The notes beneath the pieces are model-generated. The model did not search any database, was not told where the DNA came from, and saw only the letters and a list, made by a program, of their open reading frames with translations. Below are positions 26,328-34,458 of a DNA stretch of 64,000 nucleotides, one piece after another. The DNA lies in the NCBI RefSeq assembly GCF_016919065.1, contig NZ_JAFFQA010000010.1, positions 1 to 64,000 on the forward strand, read 5' to 3'. Within the stretch, counting starts at the first letter, position 1. Every line of letters begins with the position of its first letter. This stretch comes from Desulfobulbus rhabdoformis. Lineage in GTDB: Bacteria; Desulfobacterota; Desulfobulbia; Desulfobulbales; Desulfobulbaceae. The translations under genes were made by a program, and so were the position numbers.

Positions 26328-26389
26328 CTGAATCTGTGATGGCGGATGGTCACCAAACAGAGGCCCTTGCGAAATGTTCACGGATTCAG
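26328..26389. repeat. family A element, minimal copy
   Basis: 62 bp bounded by CTGAATCTGTGA and TCACGGATTCAG. The right end lies inside the 3' end of the HAMP protein gene and provides its TGA stop. No internal stem of the longer copies remains. Confidence 0.7.
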
Positions 26390-27135
26390 GTTGATTTATC
26401 TGTCTGGTTATTGGTTGCAACGTTGACTGCGCTTTCCTGGATGCCGTCAGGCAAAGGAGGGAAGGGGGGCGTGTATTCCGAGGCTCTTTTTTCATCAAGC
26501 AACGCATTGAGGTTGGCATAAATGGTTGCCACATCCTGCGCGAGGTGTACTCCGGAGCAGCGGCGTAGTGTCTCCCCGTTGCGGTTGGCCTGAAGTACGG
26601 TATGAATTTCTTCAAGGGGAGCGACGACACGTTGACTCAGGTTGCGAATAAAAATAACACCGACTAAAAAGGCGGACAGCGCCATAAAGGTTACTCCCCA
26701 GCCTCCTGTTGTCCCAAGCTGCTGGGCATGACGGTCGGCTGCAAACATGGCTTTGCGATTGATTTGGGCAAGATCGATTATTGCCTTGATGCTGGTTATT
26801 CTGGCGTTCCTGTCACCTTGATAGAGTTTGTTTTCCTGAAAGGCAAGTTGTTGTAAAGGTTTGGGCTCCTGGTTTTCAGTGATGTTGGCTTGAGCGTCTT
26901 CAAAGGAGGCGCGAAAAGACTGTATTTCCTTCGGGGTAAATGGTCTTTTGGTACTGACCATGGAAAGAGTGGTGAGCATCTCTTCACATGCTTGCAGGCT
27001 TCGTTCATTGCGATCGAGTATTACCTCGATAGCAGGAGACATACGTGCAAAGATGGCAATGGTTCCAACAGCCATCAAAACATTCAAGCCAACAAGGACC
27101 CAGGCACCAACACGAACTGCGTGTGAAAGCCGCAT
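26386..27135 (-). CDS. membrane protein ending in a HAMP domain
   Basis: 249 residues: membrane helix 1 (about 9-30, VGAWVLVGLNVLMAVGTIAIFA), an extracytoplasmic helical part, helix 2 (about 152-172), then a HAMP-like segment (RVVAPLEEIHTVL...VATIYANLNALLDEKR) and a short polar tail. No histidine kinase, cyclase or chemoreceptor output domain follows. ATG 27135 lies one base after the TrkA-like stop (TGAAATG), so it is co-transcribed with the potassium genes. Its last codon and stop fall in a family A repeat, so the original C-terminus may have been different. Function unknown; a regulator or structural partner of the transporter is possible. Confidence 0.7.
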   Translation of the reverse strand: MRLSHAVRVGAWVLVGLNVLMAVGTIAIFARMSPAIEVILDRNERSLQACEEMLTTLSMVSTKRPFTPKEIQSFRASFEDAQANITENQEPKPLQQLAFQENKLYQGDRNARITSIKAIIDLAQINRKAMFAADRHAQQLGTTGGWGVTFMALSAFLVGVIFIRNLSQRVVAPLEEIHTVLQANRNGETLRRCSGVHLAQDVATIYANLNALLDEKRASEYTPPFPPLPDGIQESAVNVATNNQTDKST

Positions 27136-27136
27136 T

Positions 27137-27796
27137 TCATGCCCCCTGCGTGAGTTTTGTAATGGCCTCTTCGTTTGAGACCACGATGAGCCGGTCATCA
27201 GCCTGCAGGGGGGATTCTGGGTTGGGCTGAAAAACTCTGCTCGGGCTGCCGCGCCGAATAGCCACGACCATGACGCCAAAGCGTTTGGGGAGTGCAAGTT
27301 CAATAAGAGATTTTCCGACCAGACTGGGCTGTACTGTCAGTTCCGTGATGTGGAGATCTTCTCCCAGAGGCATGTCGGCTATGATATGGCGATTGATCAG
27401 TCGGCTTGCGAATCGTTGGCCGAATTCTTCCTCTGGATTGACCACTAAATGGGCTCCCACGAGCAAAAGGATACGCCGGTGCATGGCGTTGTTCGCTCGG
27501 CCAATTACCCAGGGGGCACCCATCTGGCGCAGGAGAGCGGTGCAGATGATGGATGCCTCCTTGGAATCATCTCCAATGGCACAGATGCAGGCATCACGCC
27601 GTGCTGGCTCCAGCCGGGCCAGTTCCCCCTCGTCTGTGGCGTCGACCAAGACAACCTGGGTCACAAAGGCCGAGGCTTCATCCACCAGCGCTTTGCGACG
27701 GTCAACGGCAAGAACTTCTGCCCCTTTTTCAGTCAATGTACGAGCAAGCGCCATCCCAAACTGGCCCAGCCCAATAATTAAAATTTGTTGTGGCAT
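27137..27796 (-). CDS. ktrA: potassium channel gating subunit KtrA/TrkA
   Basis: Cytoplasmic RCK-domain regulator of potassium uptake, 219 residues. The RCK_N Rossmann fold starts ILIIGLGQFGMALARTL, with the nucleotide-binding acidic end VLAVDRRK, and a TrkA_C domain follows (ELTVQPSLVGKSLIELAL ... DDRLIVVSN). One RCK_N plus one RCK_C is the KtrA layout, half the size of E. coli TrkA. It lies 9 bp after the membrane subunit gene. ATP/ADP and possibly c-di-AMP control is known for the family but not visible here. Confidence 0.92.
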   Translation of the reverse strand: MPQQILIIGLGQFGMALARTLTEKGAEVLAVDRRKALVDEASAFVTQVVLVDATDEGELARLEPARRDACICAIGDDSKEASIICTALLRQMGAPWVIGRANNAMHRRILLLVGAHLVVNPEEEFGQRFASRLINRHIIADMPLGEDLHITELTVQPSLVGKSLIELALPKRFGVMVVAIRRGSPSRVFQPNPESPLQADDRLIVVSNEEAITKLTQGA

Positions 27797-27805
27797 AAAC
27801 CACTC

Positions 27806-29803
27806 CTACGAAAGAGGGATGTGAGCATCAGGGTAACGAGACTGACTTGATTGGTGCTCGCGGCTTAAGAGGGTAAACAGTGTCATTGGGCCGATACGGC
27901 CAATGAACATGGTGAGCATGATAATAATCTTACCAATACCATCAAGATGCGTTGTCGCCCCAAGAGAAAGCCCGGCCGTTCCCAAGGCTGAGGTCGCTTC
28001 AAAGATGAGTTGTGAAGCTGCCAGTTCCTGGGTCAGAGAGAGGGCCAGCACGACAAAAAGCCAGACAAAACCACCTGCAAAAAAAACAGTAATAGTCCGG
28101 TTGATAACAGCCTGAGTAATGGTGCGATTGCCTGCTGTGACCCGCTCATTGCCGGTAATTGTCGCCCAAAAAGTCAGTACCAGAATACCAACTGTTGTGG
28201 TTTTGATACCACCGGCTGTCCCCCCTGGGCTGCCACCAATAAACATGGACAGCAGCATGATAACCAGGGTCGGAGTACGTACCGTACTGAGATCAACCGA
28301 ATTAAATCCGGCGGTACGTAGAGTAACGGATTGAAACCAACTGTTGCTGAGTTTATCAGAAAAATGCAGGCCAGCAAGGACATGATCCCATTCAAAAAAG
28401 AGAAAAGCAAAAAAGCCGCTGAGCAGTAAAACCAGTGTCGTCACCAGGGCAAGGCTGGGAGCAAGGCTTAAACGATTACCCCGGAGCCATTGAGGGAGAA
28501 GAAGGCAGGTTGAGGGGGCAAGCCCACCTGCAATAATCAGTACTGCAACGGTGTGTAAAATAAGTGGAGAGCTTTGGTACATCACCAGGTTATCACTGTT
28601 CAGGGCAAAACCTGCATTGCAAAAGGCTGATATCGAGGTGAACAGACCTTGCCAGAGCGCGGTAGACCAGTTGGATCCAGCAAGGAAAAATCCCAGTGCC
28701 AGAAGGAAGGCCCCCAAGAATTCCCCCCAGAAGGTAAATTTGAGAATTGTCACCAGAGAGTGAAACAATTCTTGGTGACTGGTTTCAGTCAACGAGGTTA
28801 AAATTCGTTCCTGATGCAGGCTCATCCGTTTTCCCAGGGCATGCAGTGCAACCGTGGTGATAGTCATGATCCCCAGTCCCCCCAGTTGAATCAGGAGCAG
28901 CAGGCAGCCCTGACCAAAGCCTGAAAAGTCAAATTGGGTATCGACAACTGTCAGCCCGGTCACGCAGACCGCACTGACAGCGGTAAAGGCTGCATCAAGC
29001 AGTGAGAGGGGATGGCGGTTAGCGGCCCAAGGTACCTGCAGAAGAAAGGTGCCAAACACACAAAGAGCAAAGAAGGTACTGATCAGTAACCGTGCAGGGT
29101 GACCAAGAAATGGATCCCACCAGTATTCCTGATGAGGGAGCTGTGTGTGTGCAATTTGAGCCAGGATAAGAAGGCTGAAAGCACTACTCAAAAGAGCCGC
29201 GAGGGCTGTCAGTGAACAAAATATTGAGAGAGCAAGCAATCCGAGGGCAAAAAATGGGAGCAATATCGGCCAGTGCTGATTGTTGAGTTTTTGTCGATCA
29301 AGCAACCAGAGGAGCAGTGGAATCTGTGCGAGCAGACCAGAGAAGCCAATCAACAGCTCTCCGCTAGTACGATTTTCCGGATTGATGAGGTAGGAAAGAG
29401 CTGCAACGATGCACAGCCCATACAGACTTGTTTTTGCCGCCCAATAACGTTGCGTGTTGTTTGAATTGTCTTGGCTGCGATTGGGTATGGAGGGAGAACA
29501 GATAAAGAAACCTGTTGCTATCAAGGTTATTCCTCCCAAAAGTCCGTTCATGGGAGTTGCGCTGAGATGATCCCAGCCAGCCAGTGCGGTAAAGCAGAGT
29601 GCCAAAAGACCTGAAATTCGGGAAAGCCGTGGCAGATTTACCCAGGTTATTCCCTGAAGAGTGAAAAACAAGGTGGCCAAGAGACTGAAAAAACGGAGTG
29701 GAGCCCATGCGTTTATGGGATCCAACCCGCCCAAGAGTAGGGGGGCTGGTGCCAGGACAAACCAGAAAAATTGCAGGTGGGAGGGGGCCGAAGTGTTGTC
29801 CAT
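27806..29803 (-). CDS. ktrB: potassium transporter membrane subunit TrkH/KtrB
   Basis: 665 residues. The C-terminal 440 residues have the four pore loops of the SKT family with selectivity glycines: VCVTGLT, FCNAGFA, LRTAGFN and LGTAGLS. GGSPGGTAGGIKTTT is the gating-loop region. The first about 200 residues are extra hydrophobic segments (around six helices, e.g. GLLALCFTALAG, SLYGLCIVAALSYLI) not present in typical 450-480-residue KtrB. Start ATG 29803. First gene of a three-gene operon. Confidence 0.92.
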   Translation of the reverse strand: MDNTSAPSHLQFFWFVLAPAPLLLGGLDPINAWAPLRFFSLLATLFFTLQGITWVNLPRLSRISGLLALCFTALAGWDHLSATPMNGLLGGITLIATGFFICSPSIPNRSQDNSNNTQRYWAAKTSLYGLCIVAALSYLINPENRTSGELLIGFSGLLAQIPLLLWLLDRQKLNNQHWPILLPFFALGLLALSIFCSLTALAALLSSAFSLLILAQIAHTQLPHQEYWWDPFLGHPARLLISTFFALCVFGTFLLQVPWAANRHPLSLLDAAFTAVSAVCVTGLTVVDTQFDFSGFGQGCLLLLIQLGGLGIMTITTVALHALGKRMSLHQERILTSLTETSHQELFHSLVTILKFTFWGEFLGAFLLALGFFLAGSNWSTALWQGLFTSISAFCNAGFALNSDNLVMYQSSPLILHTVAVLIIAGGLAPSTCLLLPQWLRGNRLSLAPSLALVTTLVLLLSGFFAFLFFEWDHVLAGLHFSDKLSNSWFQSVTLRTAGFNSVDLSTVRTPTLVIMLLSMFIGGSPGGTAGGIKTTTVGILVLTFWATITGNERVTAGNRTITQAVINRTITVFFAGGFVWLFVVLALSLTQELAASQLIFEATSALGTAGLSLGATTHLDGIGKIIIMLTMFIGRIGPMTLFTLLSREHQSSQSRYPDAHIPLS

Positions 29804-30147
29804 GGTTGGTTAGTCGAAGTTGGGGATAAATCCAGTAAAAGGAAAAAATATTCCCTGATGGTATACCAATCCCCCGCAGGGTGCACAAATTTCTAGAGCG
29901 TCTTACTCACGGAATAAATGAATGAGGAGGCAATTTATTTTTCCACGTGTTGCAGAAAAAAGCGGAAGGCAAAATACCGTTGCTCGATCTCTTATTCAAG
30001 ATTTCTATGCGCAAACAGAGGATAGAGACGTGTGGGAATGGGAGATGATCTGGGTAACTATTATGTATTATTACTTTTTACTGTGTGGGGCGAGAGGAGA
30101 GAACCACCACAGTGTATACATGAACAAAGCATGGAGCCAGCGCTATG
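29804..30147. other. intergenic, no gene recognised
   Basis: 344 bp between the divergent-side potassium operon start and the convergent end of the next gene. A plus-strand frame of 87 codons (29922-30185) overlaps the neighbouring gene's end and has no domain, signal or good composition. Nothing else seen. Confidence 0.5.
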
Positions 30148-30621
30148 TCAGTCCTTTGAAGGGAGACGCTTTGCAAGTGAGATGACCTCGTGCTTTTTGG
30201 GGTAATAGACAATCATGGCTCCTGCAGAGAGGGCGGTGAGCATATACAGATCCTGGTAGCTTCTTCCAAGGACATACAGGACTAAGCCATAGACACCTAT
30301 TGCCTCGGACATGCCCAGGGCAACCATCATGACAGAGAGGTAGCGGGCAACGGCTGGATGCTGATTTGACTGGTTGCTCCTTTTCCCCTGGGGAGCAGCC
30401 AGCAGATATCTGCGGATAAACCAGGTGAAAACCACAGTGAGCACCGCACACCCAAACAGAGCGATACGCAGCGTTCGGTAGCTCTCCTGGCTGAAGGTAA
30501 TATGGGCATTTTGCAGCAGCAGAGGGACGATAAAGGCATAGATGATCAGCGAGCCAAAAAGGACAGACCATATCAGTTTGGTTATGGTCATGCCTCGTTG
30601 CAGTTCTTTATCGTTGATCAT
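30148..30621 (-). CDS. four-helix membrane protein of unknown function
   Basis: 157 residues with four predicted membrane helices (LIWSVLFGSLIIYAFIVPLL; LRIALFGCAVLTVVFTWFI; VMMVALGMSEAIGVYGLVLY; LYMLTALSAGAMIVYY) and positive loops. AGGGG lies upstream of ATG 30621. The GMSEAIGVYGLVL stretch resembles the carboxylate-bearing helix of small F-type c-ring-like proteins, but size and number of helices do not fit a c subunit. No family assigned. It stands alone. Confidence 0.7.
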   Translation of the reverse strand: MINDKELQRGMTITKLIWSVLFGSLIIYAFIVPLLLQNAHITFSQESYRTLRIALFGCAVLTVVFTWFIRRYLLAAPQGKRSNQSNQHPAVARYLSVMMVALGMSEAIGVYGLVLYVLGRSYQDLYMLTALSAGAMIVYYPKKHEVISLAKRLPSKD

Positions 30622-30738
30622 GTAAACCCCTTATCAAGAAAATGTTCTGGTCTTTCACTCGTAGCACCGAGCGATTGGCGGCATGTATCGAGTTCAAACC
30701 TTTCTCTGGTCCCGGAGAAGACCATGCTTTCCATCTAG

Positions 30739-30933
30739 AGGGTGTCTTGAATAATTAGATTTTTCAATCAAGGTCAGATAAGCGCAGACTTCGAGGATTG
30801 TGAAAAATTTTACCGCAGGCATATAGTTGATATCGGAGTCTTCGCTTACCTCCGAGGATAAAATTATGAGTATGACGAGGTAAGCGCCAGACACCGGGAG
30901 ATTGGCAGAAAAAGCAATTATTCAAGATTCCCT
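30739..30933. repeat. family B element, longest copy
   Basis: 195 bp from AGGGTGTCTTGAATAATTAG to AATTATTCAAGATTCCCT. It contains ACTTCGAGGATTGTGAAAAA, TACCGCAGGCATATAGTTGA, CCTCCGAGGATAAAATTATG and ACGAGGTAAGCGCCAGACAC, matching pieces in the other copies. Intergenic, away from stop codons. Best reference copy of the family. Confidence 0.9.
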
Positions 30934-30970
30934 AGAGAGTTGTAGCATGTTCATCGGCAATTGACAAATA

Positions 30971-32125
30971 TCAGGCTTTGCTTTGTTTGCCTGAATCAAG
31001 AGTGGGGATCGGGTGGCCTTTCTTCCGATAAATAAATGCACTGATCACAACTGTGCAGGGAGCCACGACAATCACGCCAAAGCTGCCAACAAGAATATTA
31101 AGAACTTCGGCTGCAACAAAGGGCGCATTCAAAAGATTGGCCGGAGCAAGGCCTTTGGCAAGAAAGACCATGAACATGGTGATATGACTCCCAGAGTAGG
31201 CCAAAAGCAGGGTCGTGGTCATGGTACCGGTGACAGCTCGCCCAACCCGCAGACCAGAGCGCATGTGTTCTAAAAGACCTATTCCTGGTTGCTGCATCTT
31301 CAACTCATCCATAGTGGCGGCAATATCCATGGAAAGATCCATCACGGCACCAGAACAGGCAATAAAGACGGAGGAAATAAAAATATCCGTAAGATTGAGC
31401 TGATAAAACCCTGAATACAACAGCATCTCTGCAAAGGGGCGCACAGCTCCATGGAGACGAAAGGTGTGGGTGAACAGTGTCGCCAGGCCACAGGTCAGGA
31501 GTAAGCCAAGCATTGATCCGCAGAAGGTGGCAACACCGCGTCTTGTCAAGCCTCCCACGGAAAAACAGATGACTGCAGTGAGGATGGTGACAATGCCTAT
31601 TCCCGTTGGAATGGGAGCATAGCCAATAAGCAACAGAGGGAAAAAGAGTTTCCATAAAACCAGAGCCGCAAAGACAAAGGAGAGGCCTGCCTTGAGGCCC
31701 GTTACTCCAGCGACAGCAAAGAGAAGTCCGGCAAAGAGCAAGACCAGATAGAGTTGCAGGTCCAGGCGGTAGGCACCACGAGCAACGGCATGTTGAGGCT
31801 TTCCCTGAGGAGCTGCATACTCGATGAGAATGGTTTCTCCAACTTCATAAAATTCATCCAGCTCCATCTTGCCCGTGAGCATATTGACCACCGAAGTTTC
31901 CTGTCCGGCATGTGGACCGGAAAGGAGTCGAACCTTGAGGCTTTGTTGGTTTGTTTTGACGATGAGATTGGTGCGAACACTGGAGTTATCAGCCTCTGTG
32001 ACCAGAGCCTTACAGCGAATACCACTGGGGGCTGGGGGGATATGGGCAATGTCAATATAGAGAAGAATGGCACATAACAGTGCGATAACAAAAGAAAAGA
32101 GAAGTTCCCGGCGTACTTGGTTCAT
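30971..32125 (-). CDS. YibE/F-family membrane protein
   Basis: 384-residue YibE/F protein. One N-terminal helix (LLFSFVIALLCAILLYIDIA), a soluble OB-like domain to about residue 125 (VKTNQQSLKVRLLSGPHAGQ; EVGETILIEYA), then about seven membrane helices. The conserved helix DIFISSVFIACSGAVMDLSMDIA and the stretch SHITMFMVFLAKG are YibE/F hallmarks. Transport role unknown in the family. ATG 32125 is chosen because the longer frame (to 32233) would begin inside the alkaline phosphatase terminator. Confidence 0.88.
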   Translation of the reverse strand: MNQVRRELLFSFVIALLCAILLYIDIAHIPPAPSGIRCKALVTEADNSSVRTNLIVKTNQQSLKVRLLSGPHAGQETSVVNMLTGKMELDEFYEVGETILIEYAAPQGKPQHAVARGAYRLDLQLYLVLLFAGLLFAVAGVTGLKAGLSFVFAALVLWKLFFPLLLIGYAPIPTGIGIVTILTAVICFSVGGLTRRGVATFCGSMLGLLLTCGLATLFTHTFRLHGAVRPFAEMLLYSGFYQLNLTDIFISSVFIACSGAVMDLSMDIAATMDELKMQQPGIGLLEHMRSGLRVGRAVTGTMTTTLLLAYSGSHITMFMVFLAKGLAPANLLNAPFVAAEVLNILVGSFGVIVVAPCTVVISAFIYRKKGHPIPTLDSGKQSKA

Positions 32126-32196
32126 AAAGGTGACGTATTTGGATAGGCGGGCAGGTGAGCCCGTTTGGTTTTGAAGGTTGCCCTGGTTGAGATACG

Positions 32197-32237
32197 AAAA
32201 AACCCGTGACACCGCAAGGGGGCTCGGCATCACGGGG
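32197..32237 (-). terminator. terminator after the alkaline phosphatase gene
   Basis: On the minus strand CCCCGTGATGCCG pairs with CGGTGTCACGGG and is followed by TTTTTT. It lies 27 bp past the phosphatase stop. Confidence 0.88.
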
Positions 32238-32263
32238 AGGTGAGAGAATAAAAGGGGGGAATG

Positions 32264-33838
32264 TCAGTTTTTGACGACTGGCAGCGTTTTATAGATGCCC
32301 ATGGCAGTCGCAAGTTTTTGGGCGATATCAGTGTTATCGTAAAAACCTGCGAAATTTTTTGATCCTGCTCCAATGGCAAAAACCGGTACAGGTACACCAG
32401 TGTGAGAGTAGGAGGTCCAACCGATGGATGCCTGCTCGTTCAGAATGTGGGTAATGGTCACGATGATCGGCTCATAGTAAGAATAAAGCAGCTGATTCTC
32501 GTCATCACTGTTATCGTTTGAGCCACTCATTGATTTGTCAAAAGCATCCTCAAGCTTCTCTTTTTGGTAGTCGTTCAGGTCGCTGTAAACAAGGCCAAAG
32601 ACACTTTTCATCAGAGCAAGCATTTCATGGCTGGAGGCAAGGTTATCGCTTTGAGTATAGTCATATCCCTCTTGGTGGGCGGCTTTGTAGGAAGCCCACT
32701 CATCAGAACCAAATGCCTGAAAACTTTTAGTTTGCCCCAATAGACGATCGTAATAGGCACTGTATCCAGTTGTTGCATGGCCAATGGTCAAACCACCTGT
32801 TTCGTGGTCTCCGGTCACCACGATTAAGGTCTCATAGGGATGTTTGTTATAAAAGTCCAAGGCTGTGCCGACTGCATCGTCAAAGTCAAGGGTGTCGCCA
32901 ATAGCTGCCATGGCATCGTTGGCATGGCAGGCCCAGTCGATTTTTCCGCCTTCGACCATGAGAAAAAATCCGCCCTGCTTATATTTTTTCCACCGGTGAA
33001 GTCTTTTAAAGAATTTATGCCCCCTTTTCGGCCGGTCGGTTTGCACCAAAGTTTTGATGGCGACCTCCGTCATTTCCGCAAGAGACAGGTTGCTTTCCGG
33101 GCGGTCAATGGCATATGGCATAGCCGCGCTGTTCTGGAGATAGGGATTGATACAGACTACTTTGTCTACAGGGTTGTCCAACTGAGCCTCTATGGACTCT
33201 CGGTCTCTGAGCACGGTGTAGCCATTTTCCTCAAGTACTTCCCACACATCGTTATTGGTATCTCCATCCCTGTTGGGGGCGGTGGGGGAGGCCAGCCCGC
33301 CGCCTCCAAAAAACTCATAACCGGAGTTGGCTAGCTGGGTGGCAATGTTGTTCATGTAACCGCGATTGGCAATACTGGCATAGTAAGCCGCGGGGGTGGC
33401 GTGATCCAGAGAAACCGAAGAAATAACGCCGACACGTTTGCCCTGTTCATCGGCAAGCTGGGCGATGCTCTTGTAGCTTGTTGTTTGGGTGTCATCCATG
33501 CCTATGACTCCACTTTTCGTTTTCAGGCCACAGGCAAAAGCGGTTGCTGAAGAGGCACTATCAGTCATAAGTGCGTGGGCATCGTAAGTGGTTTGCATAC
33601 CGAGAATTGGAAACTGGGTGAAATTGAGCCGGTTCCCTTTTTGGAGCAGGTCTGTGGCCTCAGTGGCGGAGCCACCGTTTTTGGTGGTCAGATAGGCCTC
33701 TGTCGCCTGGATCTGCGAGCTGGACATACCGTCGCCCAGAAAGAAAAATACGTACTTCGGTGTTGTTGAAAAGGCTGGTGTGGTTGACAGGGTGAGCAGG
33801 GCAAATGCCGCTATCCCATACAATTTTTTTCTATACAT
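32264..33838 (-). CDS. alkaline phosphatase (PhoA family)
   Basis: Secreted phosphomonoesterase, 524 residues with signal peptide (LYGIAAFALLTLSTTPAFS). Metal site FFLGDGMSSSQ near residue 33, catalytic serine in MTDSASSATAFACG, zinc/magnesium ligands in WACHANDAMAA, VVTGDHETGG and YSHTGVPVPVFAIGAG at the C-terminus. A serine/asparagine/aspartate insertion (SGSNDNSDDENQ) precedes the last third. ATG 33838 has AAAGGAGAG 7 bp upstream. Monocistronic, ended by its own terminator. No Pho-box-like direct repeats were clear upstream. Confidence 0.93.
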   Translation of the reverse strand: MYRKKLYGIAAFALLTLSTTPAFSTTPKYVFFFLGDGMSSSQIQATEAYLTTKNGGSATEATDLLQKGNRLNFTQFPILGMQTTYDAHALMTDSASSATAFACGLKTKSGVIGMDDTQTTSYKSIAQLADEQGKRVGVISSVSLDHATPAAYYASIANRGYMNNIATQLANSGYEFFGGGGLASPTAPNRDGDTNNDVWEVLEENGYTVLRDRESIEAQLDNPVDKVVCINPYLQNSAAMPYAIDRPESNLSLAEMTEVAIKTLVQTDRPKRGHKFFKRLHRWKKYKQGGFFLMVEGGKIDWACHANDAMAAIGDTLDFDDAVGTALDFYNKHPYETLIVVTGDHETGGLTIGHATTGYSAYYDRLLGQTKSFQAFGSDEWASYKAAHQEGYDYTQSDNLASSHEMLALMKSVFGLVYSDLNDYQKEKLEDAFDKSMSGSNDNSDDENQLLYSYYEPIIVTITHILNEQASIGWTSYSHTGVPVPVFAIGAGSKNFAGFYDNTDIAQKLATAMGIYKTLPVVKN

Positions 33839-34029
33839 GTTCTCTCTCCTTTCTCTTGGATAATAAAAGGTACGCAGTGGTTCTGTACCCAAAAGCAGTG
33901 GGATATTGACGAGTTCATGTTAGGACTCTGTTTTGCGGCCAATAGAAAAAAGTCAGTTTTTCAGTAGGAAAGGTAAAGCTGCATGGAAAAGACTCGATTG
34001 GTGGCACTTTGTAGGATAATTGATAGGGC

Positions 34030-34058
34030 TTGCAAATTTGAATATCTGTTCATATATT
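34030..34058 (+). promoter_or_regulatory. promoter and ArsR/SmtB-type operator, leaderless start
   Basis: TTGCAA (34030-34035), 17 bp, TATATT (34053-34058). ATG follows 8 bp after the -10, so the transcript would have almost no leader, and no Shine-Dalgarno is present. On the minus strand the same stretch reads ATATATGAACAGATATTCAA, an imperfect 12-2-12-like inverted repeat of the kind bound by SmtB/CadC repressors. Operator and promoter overlap, consistent with repression. Confidence 0.6.
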
Positions 34059-34066
34059 AAAAAGTC

Positions 34067-34432
34067 ATGAGCGGACAAGAAGAAAAAGAAGACCGTTGTG
34101 CGGTACGTTGTATTCACAGAGATCAGGTGGCCAGGGCTCGATCCAAGGCCCTTGCCAGCAGTGAATACGAAAAGCTGGCCGCATTGTTTAAGGCCATGGG
34201 CGATGGGAACAGGTTACGTATTCTCTGGGCTCTTGGTCAGGAAGAGATGTGTGTCTGTGATCTGGCTGCATTGCTTGGGAGTTCAGAGTCCGCCGTGAGC
34301 CACCAGCTGCGCCTCCTGCGTCAGTTGGCCCTGGTGAAAAATCGGCGGGAGGGGCAGGTTCTCTATTACCGGCTCAACGACGGCCATGTGCACAGCCTTA
34401 TCCAGATTGGACTGGAGCACCTTCGAGAATAA
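34067..34432 (+). CDS. ArsR/SmtB-family metal-sensing repressor
   Basis: 121-residue winged-helix repressor. Recognition helix SSESAVSHQLRLLRQLALV. Two metal sites are visible: an alpha3N-type cysteine pair ELCVCDL-like (MCVCDLAALL) with CAVRC at the N-terminus, and an alpha5 site DGHVHSLIQIGLEHLRE where Asp, His (+2), His (+13), Glu (+16) match the spacing of zinc-sensing SmtB. Both sites in one protein recall CadC. It is followed by a metal permease gene 27 bp downstream, so it probably controls that operon. The inducing metal (zinc, cadmium or arsenite) is not certain. Confidence 0.88.
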   Translation: MSGQEEKEDRCAVRCIHRDQVARARSKALASSEYEKLAALFKAMGDGNRLRILWALGQEEMCVCDLAALLGSSESAVSHQLRLLRQLALVKNRREGQVLYYRLNDGHVHSLIQIGLEHLRE

Positions 34433-34458
34433 TTCGTTTCGATACGTTGTGGTGAAGT

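Noticed and set aside
29922..30185. 87-codon plus-strand ORF between the potassium operon and the membrane protein gene
   Set aside because: It runs into the neighbouring gene on the opposite strand and has no supporting motif or homology that I recognise.
30971..32233. Longer start of the YibE/F protein at 32233
   Set aside because: The added 36 codons would be made of the terminator hairpin of the phosphatase gene; the helix and family start at 32125.
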